A stretch of DNA of 64,000 bases, from positions 186,001-250,000 of the forward strand of contig NZ_JAMBOY010000003.1 in assembly GCF_023715885.1 (NCBI RefSeq), in the 5' to 3' direction. Below are positions 27,452 to 37,443 of the stretch, piece by piece. The notes beneath the pieces were generated by a model. It saw nothing but the letters and a program-made list of their open reading frames with translations, was not told where the DNA came from and did not search any database. The DNA is from Microbacterium hydrocarbonoxydans. GTDB lineage: Bacteria; Actinomycetota; Actinomycetes; Actinomycetales; Microbacteriaceae. The translations under genes were made by a program, and so were the position numbers. How positions within the stretch are numbered: the stretch's first letter is position 1; every line of letters begins with the position of its first letter.

Positions 27452-27771
27452 GCGAGCAGGCATCTGTTCTCCAGACGGCCCTGAACAAGGACCCGCGCGA
27501 CATCATCCTGAAGCCGGTCGTGTCCGAGAAGAGCTACGGTCTGATCGACGAGGGCAAGTACACCTTCCTCGTGGACCCGCGCGCTTCGAAGACCGAGATC
27601 AAGCTCGCCATCGAGAAGATCTTCGGCGTCAAGGTCGCAGGGGTCAACACCCTCAACCGCGTCGGCAAGGCTCGTCGCACCCGCTTCGGCACCGGCAAGC
27701 GCAAGGACACCAAGCGCGCCATCGTGACCCTGAAGTCGGGCACCATCGACATCTTCACGGCAATCGGCTGA
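27448..27771 (+). CDS. rplW: 50S ribosomal protein L23
   Basis: This 107-residue tunnel-exit protein docks SRP and trigger factor. Family features include [20 protein letters not shown], then [20 protein letters not shown]. It has a slightly long N-terminus ([18 protein letters not shown]) set by the ATG that overlaps the rplD stop. Confidence 0.97.
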   Translation: MSEQASVLQTALNKDPRDIILKPVVSEKSYGLIDEGKYTFLVDPRASKTEIKLAIEKIFGVKVAGVNTLNRVGKARRTRFGTGKRKDTKRAIVTLKSGTIDIFTAIG

Positions 27772-27792
27772 TCCGGGGGATAAAGGACAATC

Positions 27793-28632
27793 ATGGCTAT
27801 TCGCAAGTACAAGCCCACGACCCCGGGCCGCCGCGGCTCGTCGGTGGCTGACTTCGCCGAGATCACCCGATCGACGCCGGAGAAGTCGCTGCTGCGCCCG
27901 CTCGCCAAGACCGGTGGTCGCAACAACCAGGGCCGCATCACGACCCGTCACATCGGTGGTGGCCACAAGCGCCAGTACCGCGTCATCGACTTCCGTCGCA
28001 ACGACAAGGACGGCGTCAACGCCAAGGTCGCTCACATCGAGTACGACCCCAACCGCACGGCTCGCATCGCGCTGCTGCACTACTTCGACGGCGAGAAGCG
28101 CTACATCATCGCGCCGAACAAGCTGAAGCAGGGCGACATCGTCGAGTCGGGCGCAGGCGCCGACATCAAGCCGGGCAACAACCTCCCGCTTAAGAACATC
28201 CCGACCGGTACGGTGATCCACGCGATCGAGCTCCGTCCCGGCGGCGGTGCGAAGCTCGCGCGTTCGGCCGGTGCATCCGTCCGTCTCGTCGCGAAGGACG
28301 GCCCCTACGCTCAGCTGCGTCTCCCCTCGGGCGAGATCCGCAACGTCGATGCGCGCTGCCGCGCGACCATCGGCGAGGTCGGCAACGCCGAGCAGTCGAA
28401 CATCAACTGGGGCAAGGCCGGCCGCAAGCGCTGGCTCGGCGTCCGTCCCACCGTCCGCGGTGTCGCGATGAACCCGGTCGACCACCCGCACGGTGGTGGT
28501 GAGGGCAAGACGTCCGGTGGTCGTCACCCCGTCACCCCCTGGGGCCAGGCTGAGGGCCGTACCCGTCACGCCAACAAGGAAAGCGACAAGTACATCGTGC
28601 GTCGCCGTAACGCCGGCAAGAAGCGCAAGTAG
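27793..28632 (+). CDS. rplB: 50S ribosomal protein L2
   Basis: This 279-residue protein is required for subunit association and the peptidyl-transferase centre. It starts [20 protein letters not shown] and contains the near-invariant [20 protein letters not shown] with the functional His. It follows rplW by 21 bp with a GGGGGATAAAGGA ribosome-binding region. Confidence 0.98.
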   Translation: MAIRKYKPTTPGRRGSSVADFAEITRSTPEKSLLRPLAKTGGRNNQGRITTRHIGGGHKRQYRVIDFRRNDKDGVNAKVAHIEYDPNRTARIALLHYFDGEKRYIIAPNKLKQGDIVESGAGADIKPGNNLPLKNIPTGTVIHAIELRPGGGAKLARSAGASVRLVAKDGPYAQLRLPSGEIRNVDARCRATIGEVGNAEQSNINWGKAGRKRWLGVRPTVRGVAMNPVDHPHGGGEGKTSGGRHPVTPWGQAEGRTRHANKESDKYIVRRRNAGKKRK

Positions 28633-28644
28633 GAGTAAGAGAAG

Positions 28645-28926
28645 ATGCCTCGCAGTCTCAAGAAGGGCCCCTTCGTCGACGAGCACCTGCTTCGCAAGGT
28701 GATCGGTCAGAACGAAGCCGGCACGAAGAACGTCATCAAGACCTGGTCGCGTCGGTCCATGATCATCCCGGCCATGCTGGGTCACACGATCGCGGTCCAC
28801 GACGGTCGCAAGCACATCCCCGTGTTTGTCTCCGAGACCATGGTCGGTCACAAGCTGGGCGAGTTCGCGCCCACCCGCACCTTCCGCGGCCACGAGAAGG
28901 ACGACAAGAAGGGCCGCCGCCGCTGA
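28645..28926 (+). CDS. rpsS: 30S ribosomal protein S19
   Basis: This 93-residue 30S head protein begins [19 protein letters not shown] and contains [20 protein letters not shown]. It is full length and 12 bp after rplB. Confidence 0.98.
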   Translation: MPRSLKKGPFVDEHLLRKVIGQNEAGTKNVIKTWSRRSMIIPAMLGHTIAVHDGRKHIPVFVSETMVGHKLGEFAPTRTFRGHEKDDKKGRRR

Positions 28927-28951
28927 CGCGGGGGCGATAGAGGAGAGAGAA

Positions 28952-29350
28952 ATGGTGGAGTCCATCGCACGCGTGCGACACATCCGCGTGACCCCTCAGA
29001 AGGCTCGTCGTGTCGTCGCGCTCATCAAGGGCAAGCAGGCCCAGGAAGCTCTCGCGATCCTGAAGTTCGCACAGCAGAGCGCCAGTGAGCCGATCTACAA
29101 GCTTGTCGCGTCGGCCATGGCCAACGCGCAGGTCAAGGCGGATCGTGACGGCGAGTACCTCGACGAGCAGGACCTGTACGTGAAGAACGCGTACGTGGAC
29201 GAGGGCACGACGCTCAAGCGTTTCCAGCCCCGTGCACAGGGTCGCGCTTTCCAGATCAAGAAGCGCACGAGCCACATCACGGTCGTGCTCTCGACGCCTG
29301 AGGCGGCTCCGGCCGCTGCGGGCGACAGCAACAAGAAGGCGAGCAAGTAA
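28952..29350 (+). CDS. rplV: 50S ribosomal protein L22
   Basis: This 132-residue tunnel-wall protein begins [20 protein letters not shown] and has the loop [20 protein letters not shown] that lines the exit tunnel. The C-terminus extends about 15 residues beyond the core with an Ala/Lys-rich tail. The start uses the ATG after AGGAGAGAGAA. The last base of its stop is the first base of the rpsC ATG. Confidence 0.97.
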   Translation: MVESIARVRHIRVTPQKARRVVALIKGKQAQEALAILKFAQQSASEPIYKLVASAMANAQVKADRDGEYLDEQDLYVKNAYVDEGTTLKRFQPRAQGRAFQIKKRTSHITVVLSTPEAAPAAAGDSNKKASK

Positions 29351-30105
29351 TGGGACAGAAGGTAAACCCGTACGGCTTCCGCCTCGGCATCACCACGGAC
29401 CACGTGTCGCGCTGGTTCTCGGACTCGACGAAGCCGGGTCAGCGTTACGCCGACTACGTGGCCGAGGACATCAAGATCCGTCGTCTGCTGCAGACGCAGC
29501 TCGACCGCGCCGGTGTCTCGAACATCGAGATCGAGCGCACCCGTGACCGCGTCCGCGTCGACATCCACACCGCCCGTCCGGGCATCGTGATCGGTCGTCG
29601 TGGTGCAGAGGCCGAGCGCATCCGCGGCGACCTCGAGAAGCTCACGGGCAAGCAGATCCAGCTGAACATCCTCGAGGTGAAGAACCCCGAGGCCGACGCT
29701 CAGCTCGTCGCGCAGGGCATCGCCGAGCAGCTCTCTGCTCGTGTGGCGTTCCGTCGCGCGATGCGCAAGGGTCTCCAGGGCGCGCAGCGCGCTGGTGCCA
29801 AGGGCATCCGCATCCAGGTCTCCGGCCGCCTCGGCGGCGCCGAGATGAGCCGCTCGGAGTTCTACCGCGAGGGTCGTGTGCCGCTGCACACGCTGCGCGC
29901 GAACATCGACTACGGCTTCTACGAGGCCAAGACCACCTTCGGCCGCATCGGCGTGAAGGTCTGGATCTACAAGGGCGACCTGACCAACAAGGAGCTTGCT
30001 CGCGAGCAGGCCAACGCACCGAAGTCCCGTCGTGACGACCGTGGTGGCGACCGCCGCCGCGCGCCCCGCAACGAGGCTCCCGTCGCAGAAGGAGCGTCTG
30101 CCTGA
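29350..30105 (+). CDS. rpsC: 30S ribosomal protein S3
   Basis: This 251-residue mRNA-entry-channel protein begins [20 protein letters not shown] and has an N-terminal KH domain with [20 protein letters not shown]. The C-terminal S3 domain ends in an Arg/Asp-rich tail ([19 protein letters not shown]) beyond the conserved core, common in actinobacteria. It overlaps both neighbours by one base. Confidence 0.98.
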   Translation: MGQKVNPYGFRLGITTDHVSRWFSDSTKPGQRYADYVAEDIKIRRLLQTQLDRAGVSNIEIERTRDRVRVDIHTARPGIVIGRRGAEAERIRGDLEKLTGKQIQLNILEVKNPEADAQLVAQGIAEQLSARVAFRRAMRKGLQGAQRAGAKGIRIQVSGRLGGAEMSRSEFYREGRVPLHTLRANIDYGFYEAKTTFGRIGVKVWIYKGDLTNKELAREQANAPKSRRDDRGGDRRRAPRNEAPVAEGASA

Positions 30106-30524
30106 TGCTTATCCCCCGCAAGGTCAAGTACCGCAAGCAGCACCACCCGAAGCGCGATGGCCAGGCCACCGGCGGCACGAAGGTCTCCTTCGGCGAGTTC
30201 GGCATCCAGGCTCTGACCCCGGCGTACGTGACGAACCGTCAGATCGAGTCCGCTCGTATCGCGATGACCCGTCACATCAAGCGTGGTGGAAAGGTGTGGA
30301 TCAACATCTACCCCGACCGCCCGCTCACCAAGAAGCCGGCTGAGACCCGCATGGGTTCCGGTAAGGGCTCGCCCGAGTGGTGGGTCGCCAACGTCAAGCC
30401 GGGTCGCGTCCTCTTCGAGGTCGCCGGTGTCAACGAGGAACTCGCTCGTGAAGCACTGACCCGAGCAATCCACAAGCTGCCGCTCAAGGCACGCATCATC
30501 AAGCGCGAGGAGGGCGACGCGTAA
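30105..30524 (+). CDS. rplP: 50S ribosomal protein L16
   Basis: This 139-residue protein positions tRNA in the A and P sites. It begins [19 protein letters not shown] and contains [19 protein letters not shown]. It is full length, with one-base overlaps with rpsC and rpmC. Confidence 0.98.
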   Translation: MLIPRKVKYRKQHHPKRDGQATGGTKVSFGEFGIQALTPAYVTNRQIESARIAMTRHIKRGGKVWINIYPDRPLTKKPAETRMGSGKGSPEWWVANVKPGRVLFEVAGVNEELAREALTRAIHKLPLKARIIKREEGDA

Positions 30525-30841
30525 TGGCGATCGGCACCAAGGAGCTCGCTCCGGCAGAGCTCGACACGTTCGAAGACCAGCGCCTCGTTGAGGAGCTGCG
30601 CAAGGCCAAGGAGGAGCTGTTCAACCTCCGTTTCCAGTCGGCCACCGGCCAGCTGGAGAGCCACGGCCGCATCCGCGCCGTCAAGCGCGACATCGCGCGC
30701 CTCTACACCGTGATCCGCGAGCGCGAGCTGGGCATCCGTGCGACGCCCGCTCCCGTCGAGGCTCCGGCCAAGAAGGCGTCCAAGTCGAAGGCGAAGAAGG
30801 CGGATGCCGCTGACGACGCCGTGAAGGAAGAGGCCGAGTGA
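30524..30841 (+). CDS. rpmC: 50S ribosomal protein L29 with extended C-terminal tail
   Basis: The conserved coiled hairpin ([20 protein letters not shown], then [19 protein letters not shown]) occupies residues 1-70. About 35 further residues form a Lys/Ala/Glu tail ([19 protein letters not shown]). The total of 105 residues is long for L29, which is usually 60-75. The stop overlaps the rpsQ ATG by one base. Confidence 0.96.
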   Translation: MAIGTKELAPAELDTFEDQRLVEELRKAKEELFNLRFQSATGQLESHGRIRAVKRDIARLYTVIRERELGIRATPAPVEAPAKKASKSKAKKADAADDAVKEEAE

Positions 30842-31158
30842 TGGCTGAGAAGAAGGCTGCAGCCGCTGAGGTCGAGCACGCCGCGCACGATGTGCGCGAC
30901 GCCGAGGCCCGCGGTTACCGCAAGGCCCGTCGTGGCTACGTCGTCAGCGACAAGATGGACAAGACCATCGTGGTCGAGGTCGAGGACCGCGTGAAGCACC
31001 CGCTTTACGGCAAGGTCATCCGCCGCACCTCGAAGGTCAAGGCGCACGATGAGGCGAACTCCGCCGGCATCGGCGACCTCGTCCTGATCAACGAGACCCG
31101 CCCGCTGAGCGCCACCAAGCGCTGGCGTCTGGTGGAGATTCTGGAGAAGGCCAAGTGA
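30841..31158 (+). CDS. rpsQ: 30S ribosomal protein S17
   Basis: The conserved OB-fold core ([20 protein letters not shown], then [19 protein letters not shown]) follows an Ala/Glu-rich N-terminal extension of about 30 residues, giving 105 in all. The ATG at 30841 shares a base with the rpmC stop; a GTG one codon upstream is an alternative. It overlaps rplN by 4 bp. Confidence 0.96.
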   Translation: MAEKKAAAAEVEHAAHDVRDAEARGYRKARRGYVVSDKMDKTIVVEVEDRVKHPLYGKVIRRTSKVKAHDEANSAGIGDLVLINETRPLSATKRWRLVEILEKAK

Positions 31159-31523
31159 TTCAGCAGGAGTCTCGCCTCAAGGTCGCCGACAACACCGGCG
31201 CGAAGGAACTGCTCACGATCCGCGTTCTCGGTGGCTCGCGCCGCCGCTACGCCGGTCTGGGCGACACCATCGTCGCGACGGTCAAGGACGCGATCCCGGG
31301 CGGAAACGTCAAGAAGGGCGATGTGGTCAAGGCCGTCATCGTCCGCACGGTCAAGTCCACGCGCCGTCCCGACGGCTCGTACATCAAGTTCGACGAGAAC
31401 GCCGCCGTGATCCTGAAGAACGACGGGGAGCCCCGCGGCACCCGCATCTTCGGCCCGGTCGGCCGTGAGCTTCGCGACAAGAAGTTCATGAAGATCGTCT
31501 CGCTGGCGCCGGAGGTTATCTAA
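31155..31523 (+). CDS. rplN: 50S ribosomal protein L14
   Basis: This 122-residue intersubunit-bridge protein has a GTG start overlapping rpsQ. It begins [20 protein letters not shown] and contains the family segment [20 protein letters not shown]. It is full length and ends 3 bp before rplX. Confidence 0.98.
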   Translation: MIQQESRLKVADNTGAKELLTIRVLGGSRRRYAGLGDTIVATVKDAIPGGNVKKGDVVKAVIVRTVKSTRRPDGSYIKFDENAAVILKNDGEPRGTRIFGPVGRELRDKKFMKIVSLAPEVI

Positions 31524-31526
31524 GTC

Positions 31527-31874
31527 ATGGCGAAGATCAAGAAGGGTGACCTGGTTCAGGTCATCACCGGACCCAAGGACGAGCGCGGCAAGCAGGGCAA
31601 GGTCCTCGAGATCCTGTCCGAGCGCAACCGCGTCGTCGTCGAGGGCGTGAATTACGTCACCAAGCACACGCGTGTCGGTCAGACGCAGCGTGGCACCAAG
31701 ACGGGTGGCCTCGAGACCGTCGAGGCTCCCATCCACATCTCGAACGTCGCACTCGTCGACCCCTCGACCAAGAAGCCGACCAAGGTCGGTCACCGTATCG
31801 AGGAGCAGACCAAGGACGGCGTCAAGCGCACCGTCCGCGTGCGCTTCGCGAAGAAGAGCGGTAAGGACCTCTGA
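31527..31874 (+). CDS. rplX: 50S ribosomal protein L24
   Basis: This 115-residue assembly initiator protein has an N-terminal KOW motif ([20 protein letters not shown]). The central [19 protein letters not shown] is typical. The stop overlaps the rplE start by one base. Confidence 0.97.
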   Translation: MAKIKKGDLVQVITGPKDERGKQGKVLEILSERNRVVVEGVNYVTKHTRVGQTQRGTKTGGLETVEAPIHISNVALVDPSTKKPTKVGHRIEEQTKDGVKRTVRVRFAKKSGKDL

Positions 31875-32464
31875 TGGCAACCGAGACTGCCGTGGAGGCT
31901 GGCAAGATCCAGCCCCGCCTGAAGCAGAAGTACAACGCTGAGATCAAGAAGGCGCTGCAGGACGAGTTCGGCTACGCGAACGTCATGCAGATCCCCGGCC
32001 TGGTCAAGGTCGTCGTGAACACCGGTGTCGGCGAGGCAGCTCGCGACAGCAAGGTGATCGATGGTGCGGTCGACGACCTCACCAAGATCACCGGCCAGAA
32101 GCCGATCGTCACGAAGGCCCGCAAGTCCATCGCGCAGTTCAAGCTGCGCGAGGGTCAGGCCATCGGCGCGCACGTCACCCTCCGCGGTGACCGCGCGTGG
32201 GAGTTCGTCGACCGCCTGGTCTCGCTCGCACTGCCCCGCATCCGCGACTTCCGCGGACTGTCGGCCAAGCAGTTCGACGGCAACGGCAACTACACCTTCG
32301 GTCTCCAGGAGCAGAGCGTGTTCCACGAGATCGACCAGGACAAGATCGACCGGGTTCGCGGTTTCGACATCACCGTCGTCACCACCGCGAAGACGGATGA
32401 CGAGGGTCGCGCCCTGCTGCGTCACCTCGGCTTCCCGTTCCGGTCGGACGACGCCCAGGCGTAA
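31874..32464 (+). CDS. rplE: 50S ribosomal protein L5
   Basis: This 196-residue 5S rRNA-binding protein contains [20 protein letters not shown] and the [20 protein letters not shown] region. In many actinobacteria a zinc-type rpsN follows. Here a 133-bp gap with a hairpin comes next instead. Confidence 0.97.
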   Translation: MATETAVEAGKIQPRLKQKYNAEIKKALQDEFGYANVMQIPGLVKVVVNTGVGEAARDSKVIDGAVDDLTKITGQKPIVTKARKSIAQFKLREGQAIGAHVTLRGDRAWEFVDRLVSLALPRIRDFRGLSAKQFDGNGNYTFGLQEQSVFHEIDQDKIDRVRGFDITVVTTAKTDDEGRALLRHLGFPFRSDDAQA

Positions 32465-32470
32465 CACCTT

Positions 32471-32507
32471 CGACGGGCTCAGGGGCCGGTGGTCACTGAG
32501 CCCGTCG
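32471..32507. repeat. Perfect inverted repeat between rplE and rpsH
   Basis: CGACGGGCTCAG and CTGAGCCCGTCG form a 12-bp perfect stem with a 13-nt loop, at the place where rpsN lies in many relatives. The arm resembles the short TTCGAC-GGCTCAG palindromes that recur between genes in Microbacteriaceae (from general knowledge). A TACAAT -10-like box follows at 32517-32522 and could restart transcription for rpsH. Confidence 0.7.
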
Positions 32508-32597
32508 TAGTGCACGTACAATTGAAGATTGCGTGCTCATCGCAGGCCGTCTGTCGTGTAACGGCAGCCGGAACCTCATGAACGAAGGAAAACACCC

Positions 32598-32996
32598 ATG
32601 ACAATGACAGACCCGGTCGCAGACATGCTGACCCGTCTGCGCAACGCGAACTCGGCGCACCACGACTCCGTGACCCTGCCGTCGAGCAAGCTGAAGACGC
32701 ACATCGCCGAGATCCTCCAGCAGGAGGGTTACATCGCCGGTTGGGAGACCGCTCCCGCCCGCGTCGGCACCAACCTCACGCTGCAGCTCAAGTACGGTCC
32801 CAACCGTGAGCGTTCGATCGCGGGCATCAAGCGCGTGTCGAAGCCCGGTCTCCGCGTGTACGCGAAGTCGACCGAGCTCCCCAAGGTCCTCGGCGGCCTC
32901 GGCGTGGCCATCCTGTCCACCTCCTCCGGTCTTCTCACCGACCGTCAGGCTGAGCAGAAGGGCGTGGGCGGAGAAGTTCTCGCCTACGTGTGGTGA
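32598..32996 (+). CDS. rpsH: 30S ribosomal protein S8
   Basis: This 132-residue protein begins [20 protein letters not shown] and ends [11 protein letters not shown], as in the family. S8 binds the central domain of 16S rRNA and in E. coli represses the spc operon. The start has GAAGGAAAACACCC upstream. It lies 6 bp before rplF. Confidence 0.98.
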   Translation: MTMTDPVADMLTRLRNANSAHHDSVTLPSSKLKTHIAEILQQEGYIAGWETAPARVGTNLTLQLKYGPNRERSIAGIKRVSKPGLRVYAKSTELPKVLGGLGVAILSTSSGLLTDRQAEQKGVGGEVLAYVW

Positions 32997-33002
32997 TCCC
33001 AG

Positions 33003-33539
33003 ATGTCGCGTATCGGACGACTTCCCATCGACGTTCCCGCGGGCGTGACCGTTTCGGTCGACGGCCGTGAGGTCGCGGTGAAGGGCCCCAAGGGTGAGCT
33101 CACCCTCACGGTGGCCACCCCCATCGAGGTCGCGGTGGAGGAGAACCAGGTTCTCGTCACCCGTCCCGACGACGAGCGTGAGTCGCGGTCGCTCCACGGC
33201 CTGACCCGCACTCTCATCAACAACAACATCATCGGCGTGACCCAGGGCTACTCCAAGGGCCTCGAGGTCGTCGGCACCGGTTACCGCGTGGCGCAGAAGG
33301 GCAGCTCGGTCGAGTTCGCCCTCGGCTTCTCGCACCCGGTCCTCATCGACCCGCCCGCCGGCATCACGCTCACGGTCGAGGGCACGAACAAGCTCACCGT
33401 CAGCGGGATCGACAAGCAGGCTGTCGGCGAGGCAGCTGCCAACATCCGCAAGATCCGCAAGCCCGAGCCGTACAAGGGCAAGGGCGTGCGCTACGCCGGC
33501 GAGAACGTGCGTCGCAAGGCCGGAAAGAGTGGTAAGTAA
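33003..33539 (+). CDS. rplF: 50S ribosomal protein L6
   Basis: This 178-residue protein near the GTPase centre begins [20 protein letters not shown]. It has two homologous beta domains and ends with the signature [20 protein letters not shown]. It is full length, 2 bp before rplR. Confidence 0.98.
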   Translation: MSRIGRLPIDVPAGVTVSVDGREVAVKGPKGELTLTVATPIEVAVEENQVLVTRPDDERESRSLHGLTRTLINNNIIGVTQGYSKGLEVVGTGYRVAQKGSSVEFALGFSHPVLIDPPAGITLTVEGTNKLTVSGIDKQAVGEAAANIRKIRKPEPYKGKGVRYAGENVRRKAGKSGK

Positions 33540-33541
33540 CC

Positions 33542-33901
33542 ATGGCTCTCAAGTCAAAGTCTGACGCCCGCGCGCGTCGTCACGCCCGCCTTCGCAAGAA
33601 GGTCGTGGGCACCGAGGTGCGTCCGCGCCTCGTCGTCAACCGTTCGGCTCGCCACGTCTTCGTGCAGCTCGTCGACGACAGCAAGGGTCACACCGTTGCG
33701 TCGGCTTCGACGCTCGAGACCGACCTGCGCGGGTTCGAGGGTGACAAGACCGCCAAGGCCCGCAAGGTCGGTGAGCTCGTCGCCGAGCGTGCGAAGGCCG
33801 CCGGCGTTTCCGAGGCAGTGTTCGACCGTGGCGGCAACCGCTACGCGGGTCGTGTCGCCGCCATCGCCGAGGGCGCTCGTGAAGGAGGCCTGGCACTGTG
33901 A
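33542..33901 (+). CDS. rplR: 50S ribosomal protein L18
   Basis: This 119-residue 5S rRNA-binding protein has a basic N-terminus ([20 protein letters not shown]) and the conserved [20 protein letters not shown]. It overlaps the rpsE GTG by 4 bp. Confidence 0.98.
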   Translation: MALKSKSDARARRHARLRKKVVGTEVRPRLVVNRSARHVFVQLVDDSKGHTVASASTLETDLRGFEGDKTAKARKVGELVAERAKAAGVSEAVFDRGGNRYAGRVAAIAEGAREGGLAL

Positions 33902-34599
33902 GTGACAACAAGGAGAACGAAGTGACCGAAGCGGCTGCTGCCACTTCCGAGACCGCTGCGGGCACCACGCAGTCCGAGCCGTCTCGCGACCAGCGCGACG
34001 GTCGCCGTGGCGGCCGTGGCGACCGCAACCAGGGCGGCCGCGACCGCAACTCGCGCGACCGCGGCGACAACCAGTTCTTGGAGCGCGTCGTCACCATCAA
34101 CCGCGTCTCGAAGGTCGTGAAGGGTGGTCGTCGCTTCAGCTTCACCGCTCTCGTGGTCGTCGGCGACGGCAACGGTCTGGTGGGCGTCGGCTACGGCAAG
34201 GCCCGTGAGGTGCCTCTGGCGATCTCGAAGGGCGTCGAAGAGGCCAAGCGCAACTTCTTCCGCGTGCCGCGCGTCGCGAGCACCATCCCGCACCCCGTGC
34301 AGGGTGAGGCCGCAGCCGGCGTCGTGCTGCTGCGTCCGGCCGCTGCCGGTACCGGTGTCATCGCGGGTGGTCCCGTGCGCGCCGTGCTCGAGTGCGCCGG
34401 TATCCACGACGTGCTGTCGAAGTCGCTCGGCTCGTCGAACACGATCAACATCGTGCACGCGACGGTGGAGGCGCTGAAGCAGCTCGAGGAGCCCCGTGCG
34501 GTCGCCGCTCGTCGTGGCCTCGAGTTCGACCAGGTCGCCCCCGCGCGTCTTGTCCGCGCCGAGGCTGACGCCATCGCCGCACAGAAGGTAGGTGCCTGA
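33898..34599 (+). CDS. rpsE: 30S ribosomal protein S5 with Arg/Gly/Asp-rich N-terminal extension
   Basis: The conserved S5 core starts at about residue 60 ([20 protein letters not shown]) and includes [19 protein letters not shown]. The first 60 residues are disordered, first Glu/Ala/Thr-rich, then repeats such as [23 protein letters not shown] start; total 233 residues versus about 165 in E. coli. Such extensions occur in other actinobacteria. The stop overlaps the rpmD ATG. Confidence 0.97.
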   Translation: MSDNKENEVTEAAAATSETAAGTTQSEPSRDQRDGRRGGRGDRNQGGRDRNSRDRGDNQFLERVVTINRVSKVVKGGRRFSFTALVVVGDGNGLVGVGYGKAREVPLAISKGVEEAKRNFFRVPRVASTIPHPVQGEAAAGVVLLRPAAAGTGVIAGGPVRAVLECAGIHDVLSKSLGSSNTINIVHATVEALKQLEEPRAVAARRGLEFDQVAPARLVRAEADAIAAQKVGA

Positions 34600-34784
34600 T
34601 GGCCGCCCGGCTCAAGGTCACGCAGATCAAGTCCAAGGTGAGTGAGAAGCAGAACCAGCGCGACACGCTGCGTTCGCTCGGTCTCAAGCGGATCGGTGAC
34701 AGCACCGTCCGTCCCGACGACGCGCAGACGCGCGGCTACGTCAAGACCGTCGCGCACCTCGTGAAGGTTGAGGAGATCGACTAA
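34599..34784 (+). CDS. rpmD: 50S ribosomal protein L30
   Basis: This 61-residue protein ([20 protein letters not shown], then [14 protein letters not shown]) is full length for L30. One-base overlaps with rpsE and rplO imply coupled translation. Confidence 0.97.
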   Translation: MAARLKVTQIKSKVSEKQNQRDTLRSLGLKRIGDSTVRPDDAQTRGYVKTVAHLVKVEEID

Positions 34785-35413
34785 TGGCTGAGAAGAACGA
34801 AGCCGCAGGCGCCGAGAAGGCCCCGAAGAAGGCTGCCGCTCCCAAGGCTGCCGCCGAGAAGAAGCCCGCCGCCAAGAAGTCGTCCGCTGCTGCGGCCGAC
34901 GCCAAGGCCGAGGCTCCCGCCAAGAAGCCCGCCGCCAAGAAGGCCGCGCCGAAGACGGATGCTCCGGCCTCCCGTCCCGGCGTCCTCAAGGTGCACCACC
35001 TGCGTCCGGTCCCCGGATCCAACACCGCGAAGACCCGTGTCGGTCGCGGTGAGGGCTCCAAGGGCAAGACCGCGGGTCGTGGTACCAAGGGCACCAAGGC
35101 TCGCAACACCGTTCGCGTCGGTTTCGAGGGTGGGCAGATGCCTCTGCACATGCGCACCCCGAAGCTGCGCGGTTTCAAGAACCCGTTCCGCGTCGAGTAC
35201 CAGGTCGTGAACCTGGAGAAGCTCGCGGAGCTCTACCCCCAGGGCGGCGACGTCACGGTGAGCGACCTGGTCGCCAAGGGTGCGGTTCGCAAGAACGAGA
35301 AGGTCAAGGTTCTCGGGAACGGCGACATCGCCGTGAAGCTCACCGTCGCGGTCGACAAGGTCTCGGGTTCTGCCGAGCAGAAGATCGTGGCTGCGGGCGG
35401 ATCCGTCAAGTAA
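34784..35413 (+). CDS. rplO: 50S ribosomal protein L15 with histone-like Lys/Ala N-terminal extension
   Basis: The L15 core begins near residue 66 ([20 protein letters not shown], then [20 protein letters not shown]) and is complete to GGSVK. Residues 1-65 are an unusual Lys/Ala/Pro tract with repeats such as KKPAAKK and [11 protein letters not shown], resembling the tails of histone H1 or actinobacterial HupB. The frame is continuous from the ATG that overlaps rpmD and has no internal start with a good ribosome-binding site, so the extension is probably translated. Total 209 residues versus about 145. Confidence 0.95.
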   Translation: MAEKNEAAGAEKAPKKAAAPKAAAEKKPAAKKSSAAAADAKAEAPAKKPAAKKAAPKTDAPASRPGVLKVHHLRPVPGSNTAKTRVGRGEGSKGKTAGRGTKGTKARNTVRVGFEGGQMPLHMRTPKLRGFKNPFRVEYQVVNLEKLAELYPQGGDVTVSDLVAKGAVRKNEKVKVLGNGDIAVKLTVAVDKVSGSAEQKIVAAGGSVK

Positions 35414-35423
35414 CCACTTCATG

Positions 35424-35452
35424 AGAGGGGTCGGAGATTCTCCGGCCCCTCT
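35424..35452 (+). terminator. Hairpin between rplO and secY
   Basis: The 13-bp stem AGAGGGGTCGGAG / CTCCGGCCCCTCT contains one G-U pair and a 3-nt loop and is followed by TATGGG. It probably lowers or ends the spc transcript before secY, which may have its own promoter just downstream (TAGCCT near 35460). Confidence 0.7.
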
Positions 35453-35517
35453 TATGGGTTAGCCTGTTCTTTCAGCCGTCCCTCAGGGATCGGCAACCTT
35501 TTCAGGAGGAACGTCCC

Positions 35518-36840
35518 TTGTTTAGCGCCATCGCGCGGATCTTCCGCACGCCCGACCTGCGTCGGAAGATCGGTTTCACTCTCGCCATCGTCGCGATCTA
35601 CCGACTCGGCTCCAACGTCCCCGCTCCGTTCGTGAACTTCCCGAACGTCGAGGAGTGCCTCGCTCTGAACTCGGGCACCGAGGGACTGCTGGGTCTGGTC
35701 AATCTCTTCTCCGGCGGGGCGCTCCTCCAGCTCTCCATCTTCGCGCTGGGTGTGATGCCGTACATCACGGCGACGATCATCACCCAGCTGCTGCGCGTGG
35801 TCATCCCGCACTTCGAGGCCCTGCACAAAGAGGGTCAGGCCGGCCAGTCGAAGCTGACCCAGTACACGCGCTACCTCACGATCGCCCTGGCACTGCTGCA
35901 GTCGACCACGCTCGTGACGGTGGCCCGCAGCGGCCAACTGTTCGGCACGACCGACGTGGCCGCGTGCCAGAACCTCCTGACGAACGACGTCTGGTGGGCG
36001 CAGCTGCTCATCATCATGGCGATGACCGCCGGCACCGGCCTCATCATGTGGTTCGCCGAGCTCGTCACCGAGCGCGGCATCGGCAACGGCATGTCGCTGC
36101 TGATCTTCACCTCCATCGCGGCCACCTTCCCCGGCGCCATGTGGCTCATCTGGGAGAGCCGCGGCTTCGAGGTCTTCCTGCTCGTGCTCCTCGTCGGCAT
36201 CATCGTGATGGGCCTCGTCGTGTTCGTCGAGCAGTCGCAGCGGCGCATCCCGGTGCAGTACGCGAAGCGCATGGTCGGTCGCCGCACGTTCGGCGGCACG
36301 AACACCTACATCCCGATCAAGGTGAACATGGCGGGTGTGATCCCCGTGATCTTCGCGTCCTCGCTGCTGTACATCCCCGCGCTCATCGCGCAGTTCAACA
36401 CCCCGCAGGACGGCTCCGAGCCGGCCGCGTGGGTCACCTGGATCAGCACGTACTTCACCACGGGCAACCACCCGATCTACATGGCGGCGTACTTCCTGCT
36501 GATCATCGGGTTCACTTACTTCTACGTCGCGATCACGTTCAACCCGGTCGAGGTCGCCGACAACATGAAGAAGTACGGCGGTTTCATCCCCGGCATCCGC
36601 GCCGGTCGTCCGACCGCCGAGTACCTCGACTACGTGCTCACGCGCATCACGCTGCCCGGCTCGATCTACCTCGGTCTGATCGCGCTGATCCCGCTCATCG
36701 CCCTGGCCACCGTCGGCGCCAACCAGAACTTCCCGTTCGGCGGCGCCTCGATCCTCATCATCGTCGGTGTGGGTCTCGAGACGGTCAAGCAGATCGATGC
36801 GCAGCTGCAGCAGCGTCACTACGAAGGGCTCCTCCGATGA
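35518..36840 (+). CDS. secY: Preprotein translocase subunit SecY
   Basis: This 440-residue channel of the Sec translocon has ten predicted membrane helices. It starts at TTG with AGGAGG 8 bases upstream. Family landmarks include FSGGALLQLSIFALGVMPYI (plug and TM2 region) and the cytoplasmic loop RRIPVQYAKRMVGRRTFGG. The stop overlaps the adk ATG (ATGA). Confidence 0.98.
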   Translation: MFSAIARIFRTPDLRRKIGFTLAIVAIYRLGSNVPAPFVNFPNVEECLALNSGTEGLLGLVNLFSGGALLQLSIFALGVMPYITATIITQLLRVVIPHFEALHKEGQAGQSKLTQYTRYLTIALALLQSTTLVTVARSGQLFGTTDVAACQNLLTNDVWWAQLLIIMAMTAGTGLIMWFAELVTERGIGNGMSLLIFTSIAATFPGAMWLIWESRGFEVFLLVLLVGIIVMGLVVFVEQSQRRIPVQYAKRMVGRRTFGGTNTYIPIKVNMAGVIPVIFASSLLYIPALIAQFNTPQDGSEPAAWVTWISTYFTTGNHPIYMAAYFLLIIGFTYFYVAITFNPVEVADNMKKYGGFIPGIRAGRPTAEYLDYVLTRITLPGSIYLGLIALIPLIALATVGANQNFPFGGASILIIVGVGLETVKQIDAQLQQRHYEGLLR

Positions 36841-37433
36841 CAGCATCCGCTCGTCTTCTCATCGTCGGTCCGCAGGGCTCGGGTAAGGGCACGCAGGGCG
36901 TCCGCATCGCGGAGTCCTACGGCATCCCCGTGGTCTCGACCGGTGACATGTTCCGCGCGAACATCAAGGAGGGCACGCCCCTCGGCCAGCAGGTCACCGA
37001 GATCCTCGACAAGGGCGACCTCGTCCCCGACGAGCTCACGAGCGAGATCGTGCGCGACCGACTGTTGCAGGACGACGCGGCGAACGGGTTCCTGCTCGAC
37101 GGCTACCCGCGCAACACCGCGCAGGTGGCGCACCTCGAGGAGTTCCTCGGCGAGCGTGGCGAGTCTCTGGATGCCGTCATCCTGCTGGACGTGCCGCGTG
37201 ACGAGAGCATCTCCCGCCTGAAGCTCCGCGCGGCGGAGCAGGGACGCTCCGACGACACCGATGCCGCGATCGCGCACCGACTCGACATCTATGAGCACGA
37301 GACCGCACCGATCCTCGAGGTCTACGGGGAGCGCGGCATCGTCGACCGGATCGACGGCGTCGGCTCGCTCGACGAGATCACCGAGCGCGTGTTCGCGGCG
37401 CTGGCTGCGCGCGGCCTCCGCCTCGCCGCCTGA
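36837..37433 (+). CDS. adk: Adenylate kinase
   Basis: This 198-residue enzyme converts ATP and AMP to two ADP. It has the P-loop GPQGSGKGTQG at about residues 11-21, the AMP-binding TGDMFRANI and GFLLDGYPRN. The LID is short (EQGRSDDTDAAIAHRLDIYE) with no zinc cysteines, as in other actinobacterial short forms. It sits in the standard secY-adk-map order. Confidence 0.97.
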   Translation: MTASARLLIVGPQGSGKGTQGVRIAESYGIPVVSTGDMFRANIKEGTPLGQQVTEILDKGDLVPDELTSEIVRDRLLQDDAANGFLLDGYPRNTAQVAHLEEFLGERGESLDAVILLDVPRDESISRLKLRAAEQGRSDDTDAAIAHRLDIYEHETAPILEVYGERGIVDRIDGVGSLDEITERVFAALAARGLRLAA

Positions 37434-37443
37434 TCGCCTTACG

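Noticed and set aside
32465..32597. Zinc-type rpsN between rplE and rpsH
   Set aside because: No short frame with the CxxC...CxxC pattern of S14 is present on either strand.
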